Positions 8,786-16,449 of a DNA stretch of 64,000 nt are shown one piece after another; position 1 is the first letter of the stretch, and every line of letters begins with the position of its first letter. Made by a program: the position numbers and the translations under genes. The stretch spans positions 1 through 64,000 of the forward strand of contig NZ_LMNL01000002.1 of the NCBI RefSeq assembly GCF_001422985.1, read 5' to 3'. Origin of the DNA: Methylobacterium sp. Leaf117 (lineage in GTDB: Bacteria; Pseudomonadota; Alphaproteobacteria; Rhizobiales; Beijerinckiaceae). Below the pieces are notes generated by a model. That model was not told the origin of the DNA, did no database searches, and was given only the letters and a program-made list of their open reading frames with translations.

Positions 8786-9571
8786 TCAGGTGCCCGTCCA
8801 GGCGGCGGGCCGCCGGGCCAGGAAGGCCTCGACGCCCTCGGCGAAATCCCGGCTGCCGTAGCACTCGGCGATCAGGTCGGTCGCGTCCGCTTCCGCGTCC
8901 CGGGCGAGGCGGCGCAGCATCGCACGGGTCACCCGCAGGGTCACGGGGGCATGGCCGAGAAGCCGGTCGCAGATGCCGGCGACCTCCGCCTCGAGGGCGT
9001 CCGGCGCCACCACGGCGGCGAGGTAGCCCAGCGGCGCCAGGGTCTCGGCACTCGGCATCTCGGCCAGCAGCAACATGCGGGCGACGAGGCTCGGGCCGAG
9101 GGTCGCGGTCAGGCGGCGCAGGTTGGCGGGCGACAGGCAATTGCCCAGGGTCCGGGCGATCGGCACGCCGAAGCGCGCCCCGGCCTCGGCGATCCGGATG
9201 TCGCACGCATTGGCGATGGCGAGGCCGCCCCCCACCGCGAAGCCCTCGATCACCGCCACGGTCGGCACCCGGACGGCTTCCAGACCGGCGATGTAGCCGT
9301 CGATGCGGGCCTCGTAGGCGACGCCGTCCTGTCCCGTGAACCCAACGAACTGCTCGATGTCGGTGCCGGCCACGAAGGCCTTGCCGCCGGCGCCGCGCAG
9401 CACGGCGACCCGCACCGCCGGGTCGGCCTCGATCCGCCCCAGGGCCTCGGCGAGGGCCTCGTACATCGCAAACGTCATCGCGTTGCGGGCGGACGGGCGG
9501 TCGAAGGTGAGATGGGCGACGCCGCCCTCGACCCGGTAGCGGACCGCGCCGTCATCGGCGGGGCGGGTCAT
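8786..9571 (-). CDS. Enoyl-CoA hydratase/isomerase family protein
   Basis: A crotonase-fold protein of 261 residues. The oxyanion-hole segments are visible: GGKAFVAGTDIEQF (about 64-77) and GFAVGGGLAIANACDIRIAE (about 107-126). The position that normally carries the second catalytic Glu (FGxPE) reads FGVPIAR here, so a classical hydratase mechanism is doubtful; a decarboxylase, isomerase or acyl-CoA hydrolase activity is possible. Its start overlaps the stop of the CoA-transferase gene by four bases, so the two are co-transcribed and probably act on the same CoA ester. Confidence 0.88.
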   Translation of the reverse strand: MTRPADDGAVRYRVEGGVAHLTFDRPSARNAMTFAMYEALAEALGRIEADPAVRVAVLRGAGGKAFVAGTDIEQFVGFTGQDGVAYEARIDGYIAGLEAVRVPTVAVIEGFAVGGGLAIANACDIRIAEAGARFGVPIARTLGNCLSPANLRRLTATLGPSLVARMLLLAEMPSAETLAPLGYLAAVVAPDALEAEVAGICDRLLGHAPVTLRVTRAMLRRLARDAEADATDLIAECYGSRDFAEGVEAFLARRPAAWTGT

Positions 9572-10797
9572 GCGGCGAAGGCCCCGTCGTCGCGCAGGCG
9601 CGCGATCGCCTCGCTGGTCAGCCCGAACTCGCGCAGGACCTCGTCGGTGTGCTCGCCGAGCAGCGGCGCGTGCCGGCGCACCTCGGCGGGCGTGCCCGAG
9701 AGCTTCACCGGGAAGCCGATATTCGGAACGCTGCCCTCGATCGGGTGCGGCACCTCGATCCGCATCTGCCGATGGCGGCCGTGTTCGCTCTCGAAGGCCT
9801 CCGGGTAGGTGTTCATGCGCCCGGCCGGGATGCCGGCGGCGAGCAGATCGCTCACCCAATCCTCGGCGTTCCTGGCCGCGAAGCTCGTCTCCAGCGCGGC
9901 GATCAGGGCCTCCCGGTGGGCAAGCCGCCCGGCGATGTCGCGAAAACGTTCGTCGGCCAGAAGGTCCTCGCGCCCGAGCACGTCGCAGAGCAGGCGCCAG
10001 AGCTTCTGGTTGGTCGCCCCCATGACGAAGTAGCCGTCCGCCGCCCGCACCGCCTGATAGGGCGCGCTCATGCGGTTGGCGGTGCCGAGCGGCTCCGGAA
10101 TCCGGCCGGTGCCCCAGTATTCGCTCGTATCCCAGATCGAGAAGGCCAGGGCCGAGTCGAACAGCGACGCGTCGATGTACTGGCCCGCGCCGCTGACCTG
10201 CCGGCCGATATACGCACTGAGGATGCCATAGACCGCGAACAGCGCGCAGCCGATATCCGCCACCGGCACGCCGGCCTTCACCGGCGGCCCGCCGGGATGG
10301 CCTGTGACGCTCATCACGCCGGACATGGCCTGGGCCATCAGGTCGTAGCCCGGGCGCTTGGCCCAGGGACCCGACTGTCCGAAGCCCGAGATGCTGGCAT
10401 AGATCAGGCCCGGATTGCGCGCCCGCATCGCCTCGTAACCGAGGCCGAGCCGGGCCATGACGCCGGGGCGGTAGTTCTCGACCACGATGTCGGCGGTCTC
10501 GGCCATGTCGAGCAGGAGGTCGCGCCCGGCCGGGCTCTTCAGGTTGAGGGCGAGGCTGCGCTTGTTCCGGTTCATGTTGAGGAAGCCCATGCTGTCGGGC
10601 CCCTTCATCTTGAACCCCATGGCGCCCCGGGTCTGGTCGCCGGTGCCGGGCGGCTCGACCTTGATCACGTCGGCCCCGAGATCGGCCAGCAGCATGCTGC
10701 AGACCGGACCGGCCATCACCTGCGTCACGTCGAGGACGCGCAGGCCCGCGAGGGGCAGGGGGCGCGGGGTGAGGGTGTCGTGCACGGCTTGGTCCAT
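9568..10797 (-). CDS. Type III (CaiB/BaiF family) CoA-transferase
   Basis: A family III CoA-transferase of 409 residues, the normal length. The N-terminal half holds LRVLDVTQVMAGPVCSMLLADLGADVIKVEPP, recorded here as two motifs (VLDVTQVMAGP and ADLGADVIKVEPP), and the catalytic Asp is the one in GYDLMAQAMSG near residue 152. It would move CoA from a donor such as succinyl-CoA to a carboxylic acid. The downstream crotonase and the upstream MFS carrier on the same strand suggest uptake and activation of an organic acid; the substrate cannot be read from the sequence. Confidence 0.92.
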   Translation of the reverse strand: MDQAVHDTLTPRPLPLAGLRVLDVTQVMAGPVCSMLLADLGADVIKVEPPGTGDQTRGAMGFKMKGPDSMGFLNMNRNKRSLALNLKSPAGRDLLLDMAETADIVVENYRPGVMARLGLGYEAMRARNPGLIYASISGFGQSGPWAKRPGYDLMAQAMSGVMSVTGHPGGPPVKAGVPVADIGCALFAVYGILSAYIGRQVSGAGQYIDASLFDSALAFSIWDTSEYWGTGRIPEPLGTANRMSAPYQAVRAADGYFVMGATNQKLWRLLCDVLGREDLLADERFRDIAGRLAHREALIAALETSFAARNAEDWVSDLLAAGIPAGRMNTYPEAFESEHGRHRQMRIEVPHPIEGSVPNIGFPVKLSGTPAEVRRHAPLLGEHTDEVLREFGLTSEAIARLRDDGAFAA

Positions 10798-10984
10798 CGT
10801 GCCGGGTTCCTGTGTTGTGCCGGAATCGGGCGCAGCCCGCCGGCTGGAATGTCGCTGACGGCGGCAAAGTCCGCCCGCATTTCCTCGCCTCGCTCGCCGG
10901 GCACCACGCCGTCATTCCGGCGCGCTGGAGGCGTTCAATCCAGACACTCGGGTGGTGCCGGATCTGACGCCGTCGGCGGCTCTC

Positions 10985-11019
10985 GAGCTCGGGCTCCGCT
11001 GCGCGGCCCCGGGATGACG
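10985..11019. repeat. Dispersed palindromic repeat, family B half-element
   Basis: An intergenic copy in the 283-base gap between the CoA-transferase and MFS genes. It contains GGGCTCCGCTGCGCGGCCCC followed by GGGATGACG and is the reverse complement, over about 32 bases, of the segment starting at 12538. A partial second half (GTCATTCCGGCGCGC) lies at 10911. Confidence 0.75.
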
Positions 11020-11080
11020 TGGTGCTGCGCCTGGGTTTCCGACGAGCACAGCGCCAGCCGTGGGGAAACGGGAACGCCCG

Positions 11081-12403
11081 CTACTCCGCCGGCACGACCC
11101 GCCCCAGAGGCACCTCCGGCGCCTCCACGAAGGGCTGCTCGGGGTGCATGGTGAAGGCGAGGCCGGCGCCGAGCAGGCACAGGCCGATGGAGCCGGCGAA
11201 GGGCAGGGTCCAGCTTCCCGTCATGTCGACGATCATCCCGAAGACGATCGGCGAGATGATCGCCGCCACCGCCGAGCCGGTGTTCATCAGGCCGGCGGCC
11301 GTGCCCGAATATTTCGGTGCGATGTCCATCGGCACCGACCAGATCGGGCCGATCACCAGCTCGGCGAAGAAGAAGCCCGAGCTGAGCAGCAGCGCCACCA
11401 GGGTCAGGTCGCGGGTGAAGAACACGCCGGTGAGGCTCGCGGCCGCGCCGAGGAAGCCGACCACGATGACGCTGAGCCGGGCCAGCTTGAGGTTGCCGGT
11501 CTTCTTGAGAATGCGGTCGCTGAAGACGCCGCCGAGGGTGTCGCCGACGACGCCGGCGAAGAACACCCCCGAGGCGAACAGGGCCGAGTTCTTCAGGTCG
11601 AGGCCGTAATTCAGCTTGAAGAAGCTCGGCAGCCAGCCGAGGAACAGCCACAGGGTCCAGCCGTAGCAGAAATAGGTCACCGTCACCGGCAGCATGCGCC
11701 GGGTCAGGCGGCCCCAGGGCACGGTCTGCTTGGCGCCGACCTTGCTCGGCGGCGGCAGCACCGCGAGTTCCTCCGGCGTGATCGCCGGATGGTCCTTGGG
11801 GTCATCGCGGAAATACGCGTACCAGACGACGACCCAGGCGAAGCTCGCGACGCCCAGGATGACGAAGCCGATGCGCCAGCCGAACTGGTAGATCAGGAAG
11901 GCGACGATGGGGGGCGCCACCGCGTTGCCGAGCCGCGCGAAGGCGTGGGTAATGCCTTGGGCGAAGCCGCGCTTGCCCGGCGCGGTCCAGTTCTGCATGG
12001 CGCGGGTGGCGGTCGGGAAGGTCGCGCCCTCGCCGAAGCCGAGCAGCACGCGGGCGAGGAACAGACTGATCAGGCCGCCGACGAGACCCGTGAGGATCGT
12101 CGCCGAGGCCCAGATCAGGCCGCAGACCAGCAGGGTCCGGCGGGCGCCGAACTTGTCGCCGACCGAGCCGCCGATGACCTGGAAAATGGCGTAGGGGTAG
12201 GCGAAGGCGGAGAGGATCAGGCCGAACTGAGTGTTCGACATCCCGAGATCCTTCATGATCTCGCCGCCCGCCGTCGCGATGTTCACCCGGTCGAGATAGG
12301 TGACGAAGTACATCAGGCACAGCAGGAACAGGACCATGTTCGACGCGGAGACGCGTCGTTTGGCAGGGACTGACGCGGAGACGCGTCCAGTTGCTGGCGT
12401 CAT
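11081..12403 (-). CDS. MFS transporter, anion:cation symporter (ACS)-like
   Basis: A 12-helix major facilitator protein of 440 residues. The segment YLDRVNIATAGGEIMKDLG near residues 38-56, followed by GLILSAFAYPYAIFQVIGG, is characteristic of the ACS family (galactonate, glucarate, phthalate, tartrate carriers). The loop GDKFGARRT is the usual motif between helices 2 and 3. The substrate is probably an organic or sugar acid, in keeping with the CoA-transferase downstream. The N-terminal tail is built from two copies of a 30-bp repeat (RVSAS twice), which is unlike other family members. Confidence 0.9.
   Translation of the reverse strand: MTPATGRVSASVPAKRRVSASNMVLFLLCLMYFVTYLDRVNIATAGGEIMKDLGMSNTQFGLILSAFAYPYAIFQVIGGSVGDKFGARRTLLVCGLIWASATILTGLVGGLISLFLARVLLGFGEGATFPTATRAMQNWTAPGKRGFAQGITHAFARLGNAVAPPIVAFLIYQFGWRIGFVILGVASFAWVVVWYAYFRDDPKDHPAITPEELAVLPPPSKVGAKQTVPWGRLTRRMLPVTVTYFCYGWTLWLFLGWLPSFFKLNYGLDLKNSALFASGVFFAGVVGDTLGGVFSDRILKKTGNLKLARLSVIVVGFLGAAASLTGVFFTRDLTLVALLLSSGFFFAELVIGPIWSVPMDIAPKYSGTAAGLMNTGSAVAAIISPIVFGMIVDMTGSWTLPFAGSIGLCLLGAGLAFTMHPEQPFVEAPEVPLGRVVPAE
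12342..12387. repeat. 30-bp-spaced pair of palindromic 16-mers at the MFS gene start
   Basis: GACGCGGAGACGCGTC occurs at 12342 and again at 12372, each a short hairpin (GACGCG, four-base loop, CGCGTC). Both fall inside the first codons of the MFS gene and encode RVSAS on the minus strand. Confidence 0.8.
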
Positions 12404-12434
12404 CGGGGTTTCCTCCAGTTGAACGCGACACCCC

Positions 12435-12460
12435 GCCCGGTCTGATCGCCGGGCTTTTTT
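12435..12460 (+). terminator. Plus-strand rho-independent terminator without an obvious gene
   Basis: GCCCGG (12435-12440), an eight-base loop, CCGGGC (12449-12454) and six T residues make a textbook terminator, but it points rightward in a gap between two minus-strand genes. No plus-strand gene precedes it, so it may end an antisense or small RNA, or be a relic. Confidence 0.5.
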
Positions 12461-12537
12461 GCGGGGGCACGCAGGATCGGTTTAATCGGCTGGCGTTAGG
12501 GGCTTTCAGTTTTACGAAGTCTTCGTCCCAGGCCCTT

Positions 12538-12652
12538 CGTCATCCCGGGGCCGCGCAGCGGAGCCCGAGATCCAGAACCGTAGGTTCGATCGCGTCCGGC
12601 ACCGTCGGCGGACCTGGATTCCGGGCTCGCCTTCGGCGCCCCGGAATGACGG
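12538..12652. repeat. Dispersed palindromic repeat, family B full element
   Basis: Two inverted halves, 12538-12575 (CGTCATCCCGGGGCCGCGCA...) and 12613-12652 (...GGCGCCCCGGAATGACG), frame a non-conserved centre. The same sequence in reverse is at 10985-11019. The layout is that of bacterial intergenic REP/BIME-like elements. Confidence 0.78.
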
Positions 12653-12678
12653 TCTGTCGGGTCCGCCGGAGGTGTTGT

Positions 12679-13854
12679 TCAGTCGTCGAGGCCGGAACGG
12701 AGCGCATCCATCGCCGCCAGCACGCCGCCGCGCGTGTGCGGCACGCCGCCCGCCTTCAGGCCCATCTCGACGCCGGACAGGGCCGCCATCAGCATGAGGT
12801 CGTTGGTCTCGCCGAGATGGCCGATGCGGAAGACCTTGCCGGCGACCTTGGCGAGCCCGGTCCCGAGGGACAGGTCGTACTTGTCGAGGATCAGGTTGCG
12901 CAGGGCGTCGGCGTCGTGGCCCTGCGGCATCACCACGGCGGTGAGCACCGGCGAGTATTCCGACGGCTCCTGGCACAGGACCTCGAGGCCCCAGGCCTCG
13001 ACGGCGGCACGGGTGGCGGCCGCAAGGCGCTGGTGGCGGGCGAAGACCTCGGGCAGGCCCTCCTCCATCAGGATGGCGATGGCCTCGCGCAGGCCGTAGA
13101 GCAGGTTGGTGGCCGGCGTATAGGGGAAGTATCCGGCCGCATTCGGCTTGAGCATCTCCTGCCAGTCCCAGTAGGAGCGCGGCAGCGTCGCGGTCTTCGT
13201 GGCGGCGAGCGCCCGGTCCGACAGGGCGACGAGCCCGAGGCCGGGCGGCAGCATCAGGCCCTTCTGCGAGCAGCTCACCGAGACGTCGACGCCCCAGGCG
13301 TCGTGAGCGTACTCGGCCGAGCCGAGACCCGAGATCGTGTCGACCAGGAACAGGGCCGGGTGGTTGGCCCGGTCGATGGCCTTGCGGATCTCGGCGATCC
13401 GGCTGGTCACGCCCGTGGAGGTCTCGTTGTGGACCACCATCACGGCCTTGATCGACTTCGCGCGGTCCTCGGCCAGGATGGCCTCGACCCGGGCCGGGTC
13501 GACGCCGCGGCGCCAGTCGCCGGGCATGAACTCGACCTCGATGCCCCAGCGGGCCGCCATCTGGCGCCACAGGGTGGCGAAGTGGCCGGTCTCGAACATC
13601 AGCACCCGGTCGCCGGCCGAGAGCGTGTTGACGATGGCGGCCTCCCAGGCCCCCGTGCCCGAGCCCGGATACAGGATCACCGGGGCGCGGGTCTGGAACA
13701 CCGCCTGGGCACCTTCCAGAACCGCCCGGCCGAGCTTGGCGAAATCCGGCCCGCGATGGTCGATCACCGGCATGTCCATGGCGCGCAGGACGCGCTCGGG
13801 CACGGGGCTCGGCCCCGGGATGTGCAGGAAGTGGCGTCCGGTGCGTGTCGTCAT
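12679..13854 (-). CDS. Class V aminotransferase, serine- or alanine-glyoxylate type
   Basis: A PLP-dependent enzyme of 391 residues. The N-terminus HIPGPSPVPERVLRAM and the PLP-lysine motif SCSQKGLMLPPG (about 194-205) place it with serine-glyoxylate/alanine-glyoxylate aminotransferases, which convert glyoxylate to glycine using serine or alanine. In methylotrophs the serine-cycle enzyme sits in a cluster with hydroxypyruvate reductase; none is seen here, so this may be a paralogue. It is divergent from a GntR regulator and near threonine aldolase, which also makes or uses glycine. Confidence 0.88.
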   Translation of the reverse strand: MTTRTGRHFLHIPGPSPVPERVLRAMDMPVIDHRGPDFAKLGRAVLEGAQAVFQTRAPVILYPGSGTGAWEAAIVNTLSAGDRVLMFETGHFATLWRQMAARWGIEVEFMPGDWRRGVDPARVEAILAEDRAKSIKAVMVVHNETSTGVTSRIAEIRKAIDRANHPALFLVDTISGLGSAEYAHDAWGVDVSVSCSQKGLMLPPGLGLVALSDRALAATKTATLPRSYWDWQEMLKPNAAGYFPYTPATNLLYGLREAIAILMEEGLPEVFARHQRLAAATRAAVEAWGLEVLCQEPSEYSPVLTAVVMPQGHDADALRNLILDKYDLSLGTGLAKVAGKVFRIGHLGETNDLMLMAALSGVEMGLKAGGVPHTRGGVLAAMDALRSGLDD

Positions 13855-14039
13855 CGCGGGCCTCGCAGGGCGATTGGGGAGCAGGCGACGGGGAAGTCCG
13901 GGTCCGAGGCGGAACCGGTCCGACCGGCGGTGCCGGACCGTCCCGAGGACCAGAACGGTGCCGGAAATCCTGCGCGGTGCCGGAACGCAGCGCGCGATTG
14001 TCGGCGACGAGCCCCGGTTTCAATTGCGTTGCCCCGAAA

Positions 14040-14082
14040 TTTGCATTCATTTTTCGAACGCACAAGCACTATTTTGCGAACG
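14040..14082. promoter_or_regulatory. Candidate operator region for the GntR/FCD regulator
   Basis: In the 271-base gap between the aminotransferase (minus) and the regulator (plus), TTTGCATTCA at 14040-14049 is followed by the spaced repeat TTTTCGAACG (14051) and TTTTGCGAACG (14072), about two helical turns apart. A near-identical TTTTGCATGCA and ATTTTGC lie at 16234-16254 between threonine aldolase and the YdiJ-type dehydrogenase, which suggests one regulator for both. Confidence 0.4.
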
Positions 14083-14125
14083 GTTCCGCTCGACCCCGCC
14101 GCTTCGGGCTGATAAATCTGGAACG

Positions 14126-14869
14126 ATGATGCTTGAGTCCGCCCCGGATCCCGCGACCGACGCGGGCGCCGCCGCCGCGCCCACGGGACTGCCAATCCTC
14201 GCCGTCGCCTCCCTGCACGGCACGCTCTTGGCCAACCTGCGCGACTACATCGTGGAGGGGAACCTGGCGCCCGGCGCCCGGGTGCCGGAGCGCCTGCTGT
14301 GCGAGCGCTTCGGCATCTCCCGCACCCCGTTGCGCGAAGCCCTGAAGGTGCTGGCCTCCGAGGGGCTGATCGATCTGTTGCCGAACCGGGGCGCCCGGGT
14401 GCGCCAGCTCGGCGCCGACGAGATGGTGGCGCTCTTCGACGTGATGGGCGGCCTCGAGGCCCTGGCCGGCCGGCTTGCCTGCGAGAAGATCAGCGACGCG
14501 GCCTATGCGGAGATCGAGCGCCTGCACCACGAGATGTACGCGTCGTACCTGCGCCGGGACCTGCACGGCTACTTCGCCTGCAACCAAGCGATCCATGACC
14601 GCATCGTGCGCGCCGCCGACAACGAGCCCCTGGCCACCACCTACGCCAACTTCGCCGGCCGCCTGCGCCGGGTGCGCTACTCGGCCAATCTCGACCAGAA
14701 CCGGGACCGGTGGGGCGAGGCGATGCGCGAGCACGAGGAGATCCTCGACGCCCTGCACCGGCGGGCCGGCCATGAGCTGAGCGACATCCTGTTCCGGCAC
14801 CTGCGCAACAAGCGCAAGGCCGCTGCCGTCCGCGAAGCCGCCCCCGCCCCCGACGCGACCGAGGGCTGA
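14126..14869 (+). CDS. GntR family transcriptional regulator, FCD subgroup
   Basis: A 247-residue regulator. The winged helix occupies about residues 30-95 (LCERFGISRTPLREALKVL is the helix-turn-helix) and the remaining part is an all-helical FCD ligand domain, with the His residues expected for metal binding at NQAIHDRIV and EHEEILDAL. Two adjacent ATG codons (14126, 14129) can start it. Relatives respond to small organic acids. Its position between an aminotransferase and the threonine aldolase/2-hydroxyacid dehydrogenase pair suggests that it controls these genes. Confidence 0.9.
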   Translation: MMLESAPDPATDAGAAAAPTGLPILAVASLHGTLLANLRDYIVEGNLAPGARVPERLLCERFGISRTPLREALKVLASEGLIDLLPNRGARVRQLGADEMVALFDVMGGLEALAGRLACEKISDAAYAEIERLHHEMYASYLRRDLHGYFACNQAIHDRIVRAADNEPLATTYANFAGRLRRVRYSANLDQNRDRWGEAMREHEEILDALHRRAGHELSDILFRHLRNKRKAAAVREAAPAPDATEG

Positions 14870-15175
14870 CCCGGGGCGATGGCGGTTGCCCTGGCGGTCA
14901 TCCTGCTCGGTGAGGGTTCGGACCGCGTCCGGTCGATGGACCCGGATGGGCAGAACACGACCGGGTTGGCGAAACCCGGCCCCGAACGACGCTCCTCCCC
15001 AGAGGTCATCGCGTCCACGCCTCGATCTCGCAGACCCCGCGAGGGTCTCGTCCCGGCACGGGTCGACCCATCCCCCTCTGCGGGGGAGGGTGGTCGCGCA
15101 GCGACCGGGAGAGGGGGTGCGCGGACCCCGCGCTGCGGCCAGACCCGTCTCCGAATCGCGCGAGCGAGCCCCGTG
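14870..15175. other. Intergenic region with a family A palindromic repeat
   Basis: No gene is apparent in these 306 bases between the convergent GntR and threonine aldolase genes. The only recognised structure is the dispersed repeat at 15070-15120. Confidence 0.6.
15070..15120. repeat. Dispersed palindromic repeat, family A
   Basis: The element reads CCCCCTCTGCGGGGGAGGG, then TGGTCGCGCAGCGACC, then GGGAGAGGGGG. An inverted, nearly identical copy lies at 61279-61330 and a shorter relative at 61204-61250. All are intergenic and rich in internal inverted repeats. Confidence 0.8.
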
Positions 15176-16222
15176 TCAGCCCCGCAGGGCCGACAGCCGT
15201 TCGGCCTCGGCCCGGATCACGTCCGCCGCCCGGAGGATTCCGGGTTCGTCGACCTCCAGATGGGTGGTGGCGCGGATCTCGTGGGCGCCGATCGCCCGGA
15301 CCCGGATGTCCTGCGCCAGGCAGGCCTCGGCGAAACGGGCGGCCGTGACCCCGAGGGGCGCCACCGAGAAGCACAGGATGTTGGACTGGGCCGCCCCGGC
15401 CGCGATGGCGAGGCCCGGCGCGCCCGCGATCCGGTCGCGCAGCAGGGCCGCGTGGGCGTTGTCGCGGGCCAGCTGGTCGACATGGTGATCGAGCGCGTAG
15501 AGCCCCGCCGCCGCCAGGATGCCGGACTGGCGCATGGCGCCGCCGAGGCGGTACTTCCAGCGCCAGGCCTGGGTGATGAAGTCCCGGTCGCCGCACAGGA
15601 CGGCACCGACCGGGCAGCCGAGCCCCTTGCTCAGGTCGATCCAGGCGCTGTCGAAACCCTCCGCATAGGCTTTCGCGGCGATGCCCGTGGCCGCCACGGC
15701 GTTCAGCAGGCGGGCCCCGTCGATATGGGCCTTGAGCCCACGGGTTTTGGCGATGTCGCGGATGCGCCGCATATCGGCCAGATCCCAGACCGAGCCGCCC
15801 GAGAAGCTGGTGGTCTGCTCGATCGAGACCAGGGCCGAGCGCGGCGCGGTGCGAGCCGGAACCCGGATCGCGGCCTCGAACGCCTCCGGCGTGTAGACCC
15901 CCGCCGGGGTCTTCAGCGCCGCCACGGACACGCCGCCGATCGCCGCCGAGCCGGCGGCCTCGGTGTTGTAGATGTGAGACTGGTCATCGACGATGATCTC
16001 GTCGCCGGGCCGGGTCTGCACCAGGATCGCCACGAGGTTGCACATCGTGCCGGAGGGCATGAACACGCCGGCCTCCTGCCCGAGCAGGTCCGCCACCCGC
16101 GCGCACAGAGCCAGGGTGGTCGGATCGGAATCCGATTGCTCGTCGCCGACCTCGGCCGCCGCCATCGCGGCCCGCATCCCCGGCGTCGGCCGCGTCTGGG
16201 TGTCGCTGTACAGGTCGATCAT
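15176..16222 (-). CDS. Low-specificity L-threonine aldolase family protein
   Basis: A PLP enzyme of 348 residues in the beta-eliminating lyase group. It begins [17 protein letters not shown], as threonine aldolases do, and has the PLP lysine in [18 protein letters not shown] (about residues 200-217). The reaction is cleavage of L-threonine or allo-threonine to glycine and acetaldehyde; beta-hydroxyaspartate aldolase-type activity is an alternative. It is divergent from the YdiJ-type dehydrogenase with a shared 227-base control region. Confidence 0.9.
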   Translation of the reverse strand: MIDLYSDTQTRPTPGMRAAMAAAEVGDEQSDSDPTTLALCARVADLLGQEAGVFMPSGTMCNLVAILVQTRPGDEIIVDDQSHIYNTEAAGSAAIGGVSVAALKTPAGVYTPEAFEAAIRVPARTAPRSALVSIEQTTSFSGGSVWDLADMRRIRDIAKTRGLKAHIDGARLLNAVAATGIAAKAYAEGFDSAWIDLSKGLGCPVGAVLCGDRDFITQAWRWKYRLGGAMRQSGILAAAGLYALDHHVDQLARDNAHAALLRDRIAGAPGLAIAAGAAQSNILCFSVAPLGVTAARFAEACLAQDIRVRAIGAHEIRATTHLEVDEPGILRAADVIRAEAERLSALRG

Positions 16223-16233
16223 GGTGCCCCCCT

Positions 16234-16254
16234 ATTTTGCATGCAGATTTTGCG
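16234..16254. promoter_or_regulatory. Candidate operator shared with the GntR gene promoter
   Basis: TTTTGCATGCA (16235-16245) contains the palindrome TGCATGCA and lies between two ATTTTGC copies (16234 and 16246-16252). It resembles the motif at 14040-14082 in front of the GntR regulator. Confidence 0.4.
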
Positions 16255-16357
16255 GGTTATCTTATCCGCATCGCGGCGGGCCGCCACCCTGTCAGGCCTC
16301 GGACGCATCGGGTCTTGGACCCGTTCCCCCGGGCGTTCTCCGACTCGCCTTCGTTTC

Positions 16358-16402
16358 GTCTTGCCTTCCCCCGTCTTGCCTTCCCCCGTCTTGCCTTCCC
16401 CC
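16358..16402 (+). repeat. 15-bp tandem repeat upstream of the YdiJ-type gene
   Basis: Three perfect copies of GTCTTGCCTTCCCCC in the leader region, about 50 bases before the start codon; a diverged unit precedes them. Confidence 0.9.
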
Positions 16403-16449
16403 CGTCTCGCGGCGCGGAGGCCCACCGGCCCCGCGCGAGGACCCGATGC

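Noticed and set aside
16358..16402. CRISPR-like array in the YdiJ leader
   Set aside because: The 15-bp units are directly adjacent without spacers, so it is a simple tandem repeat.
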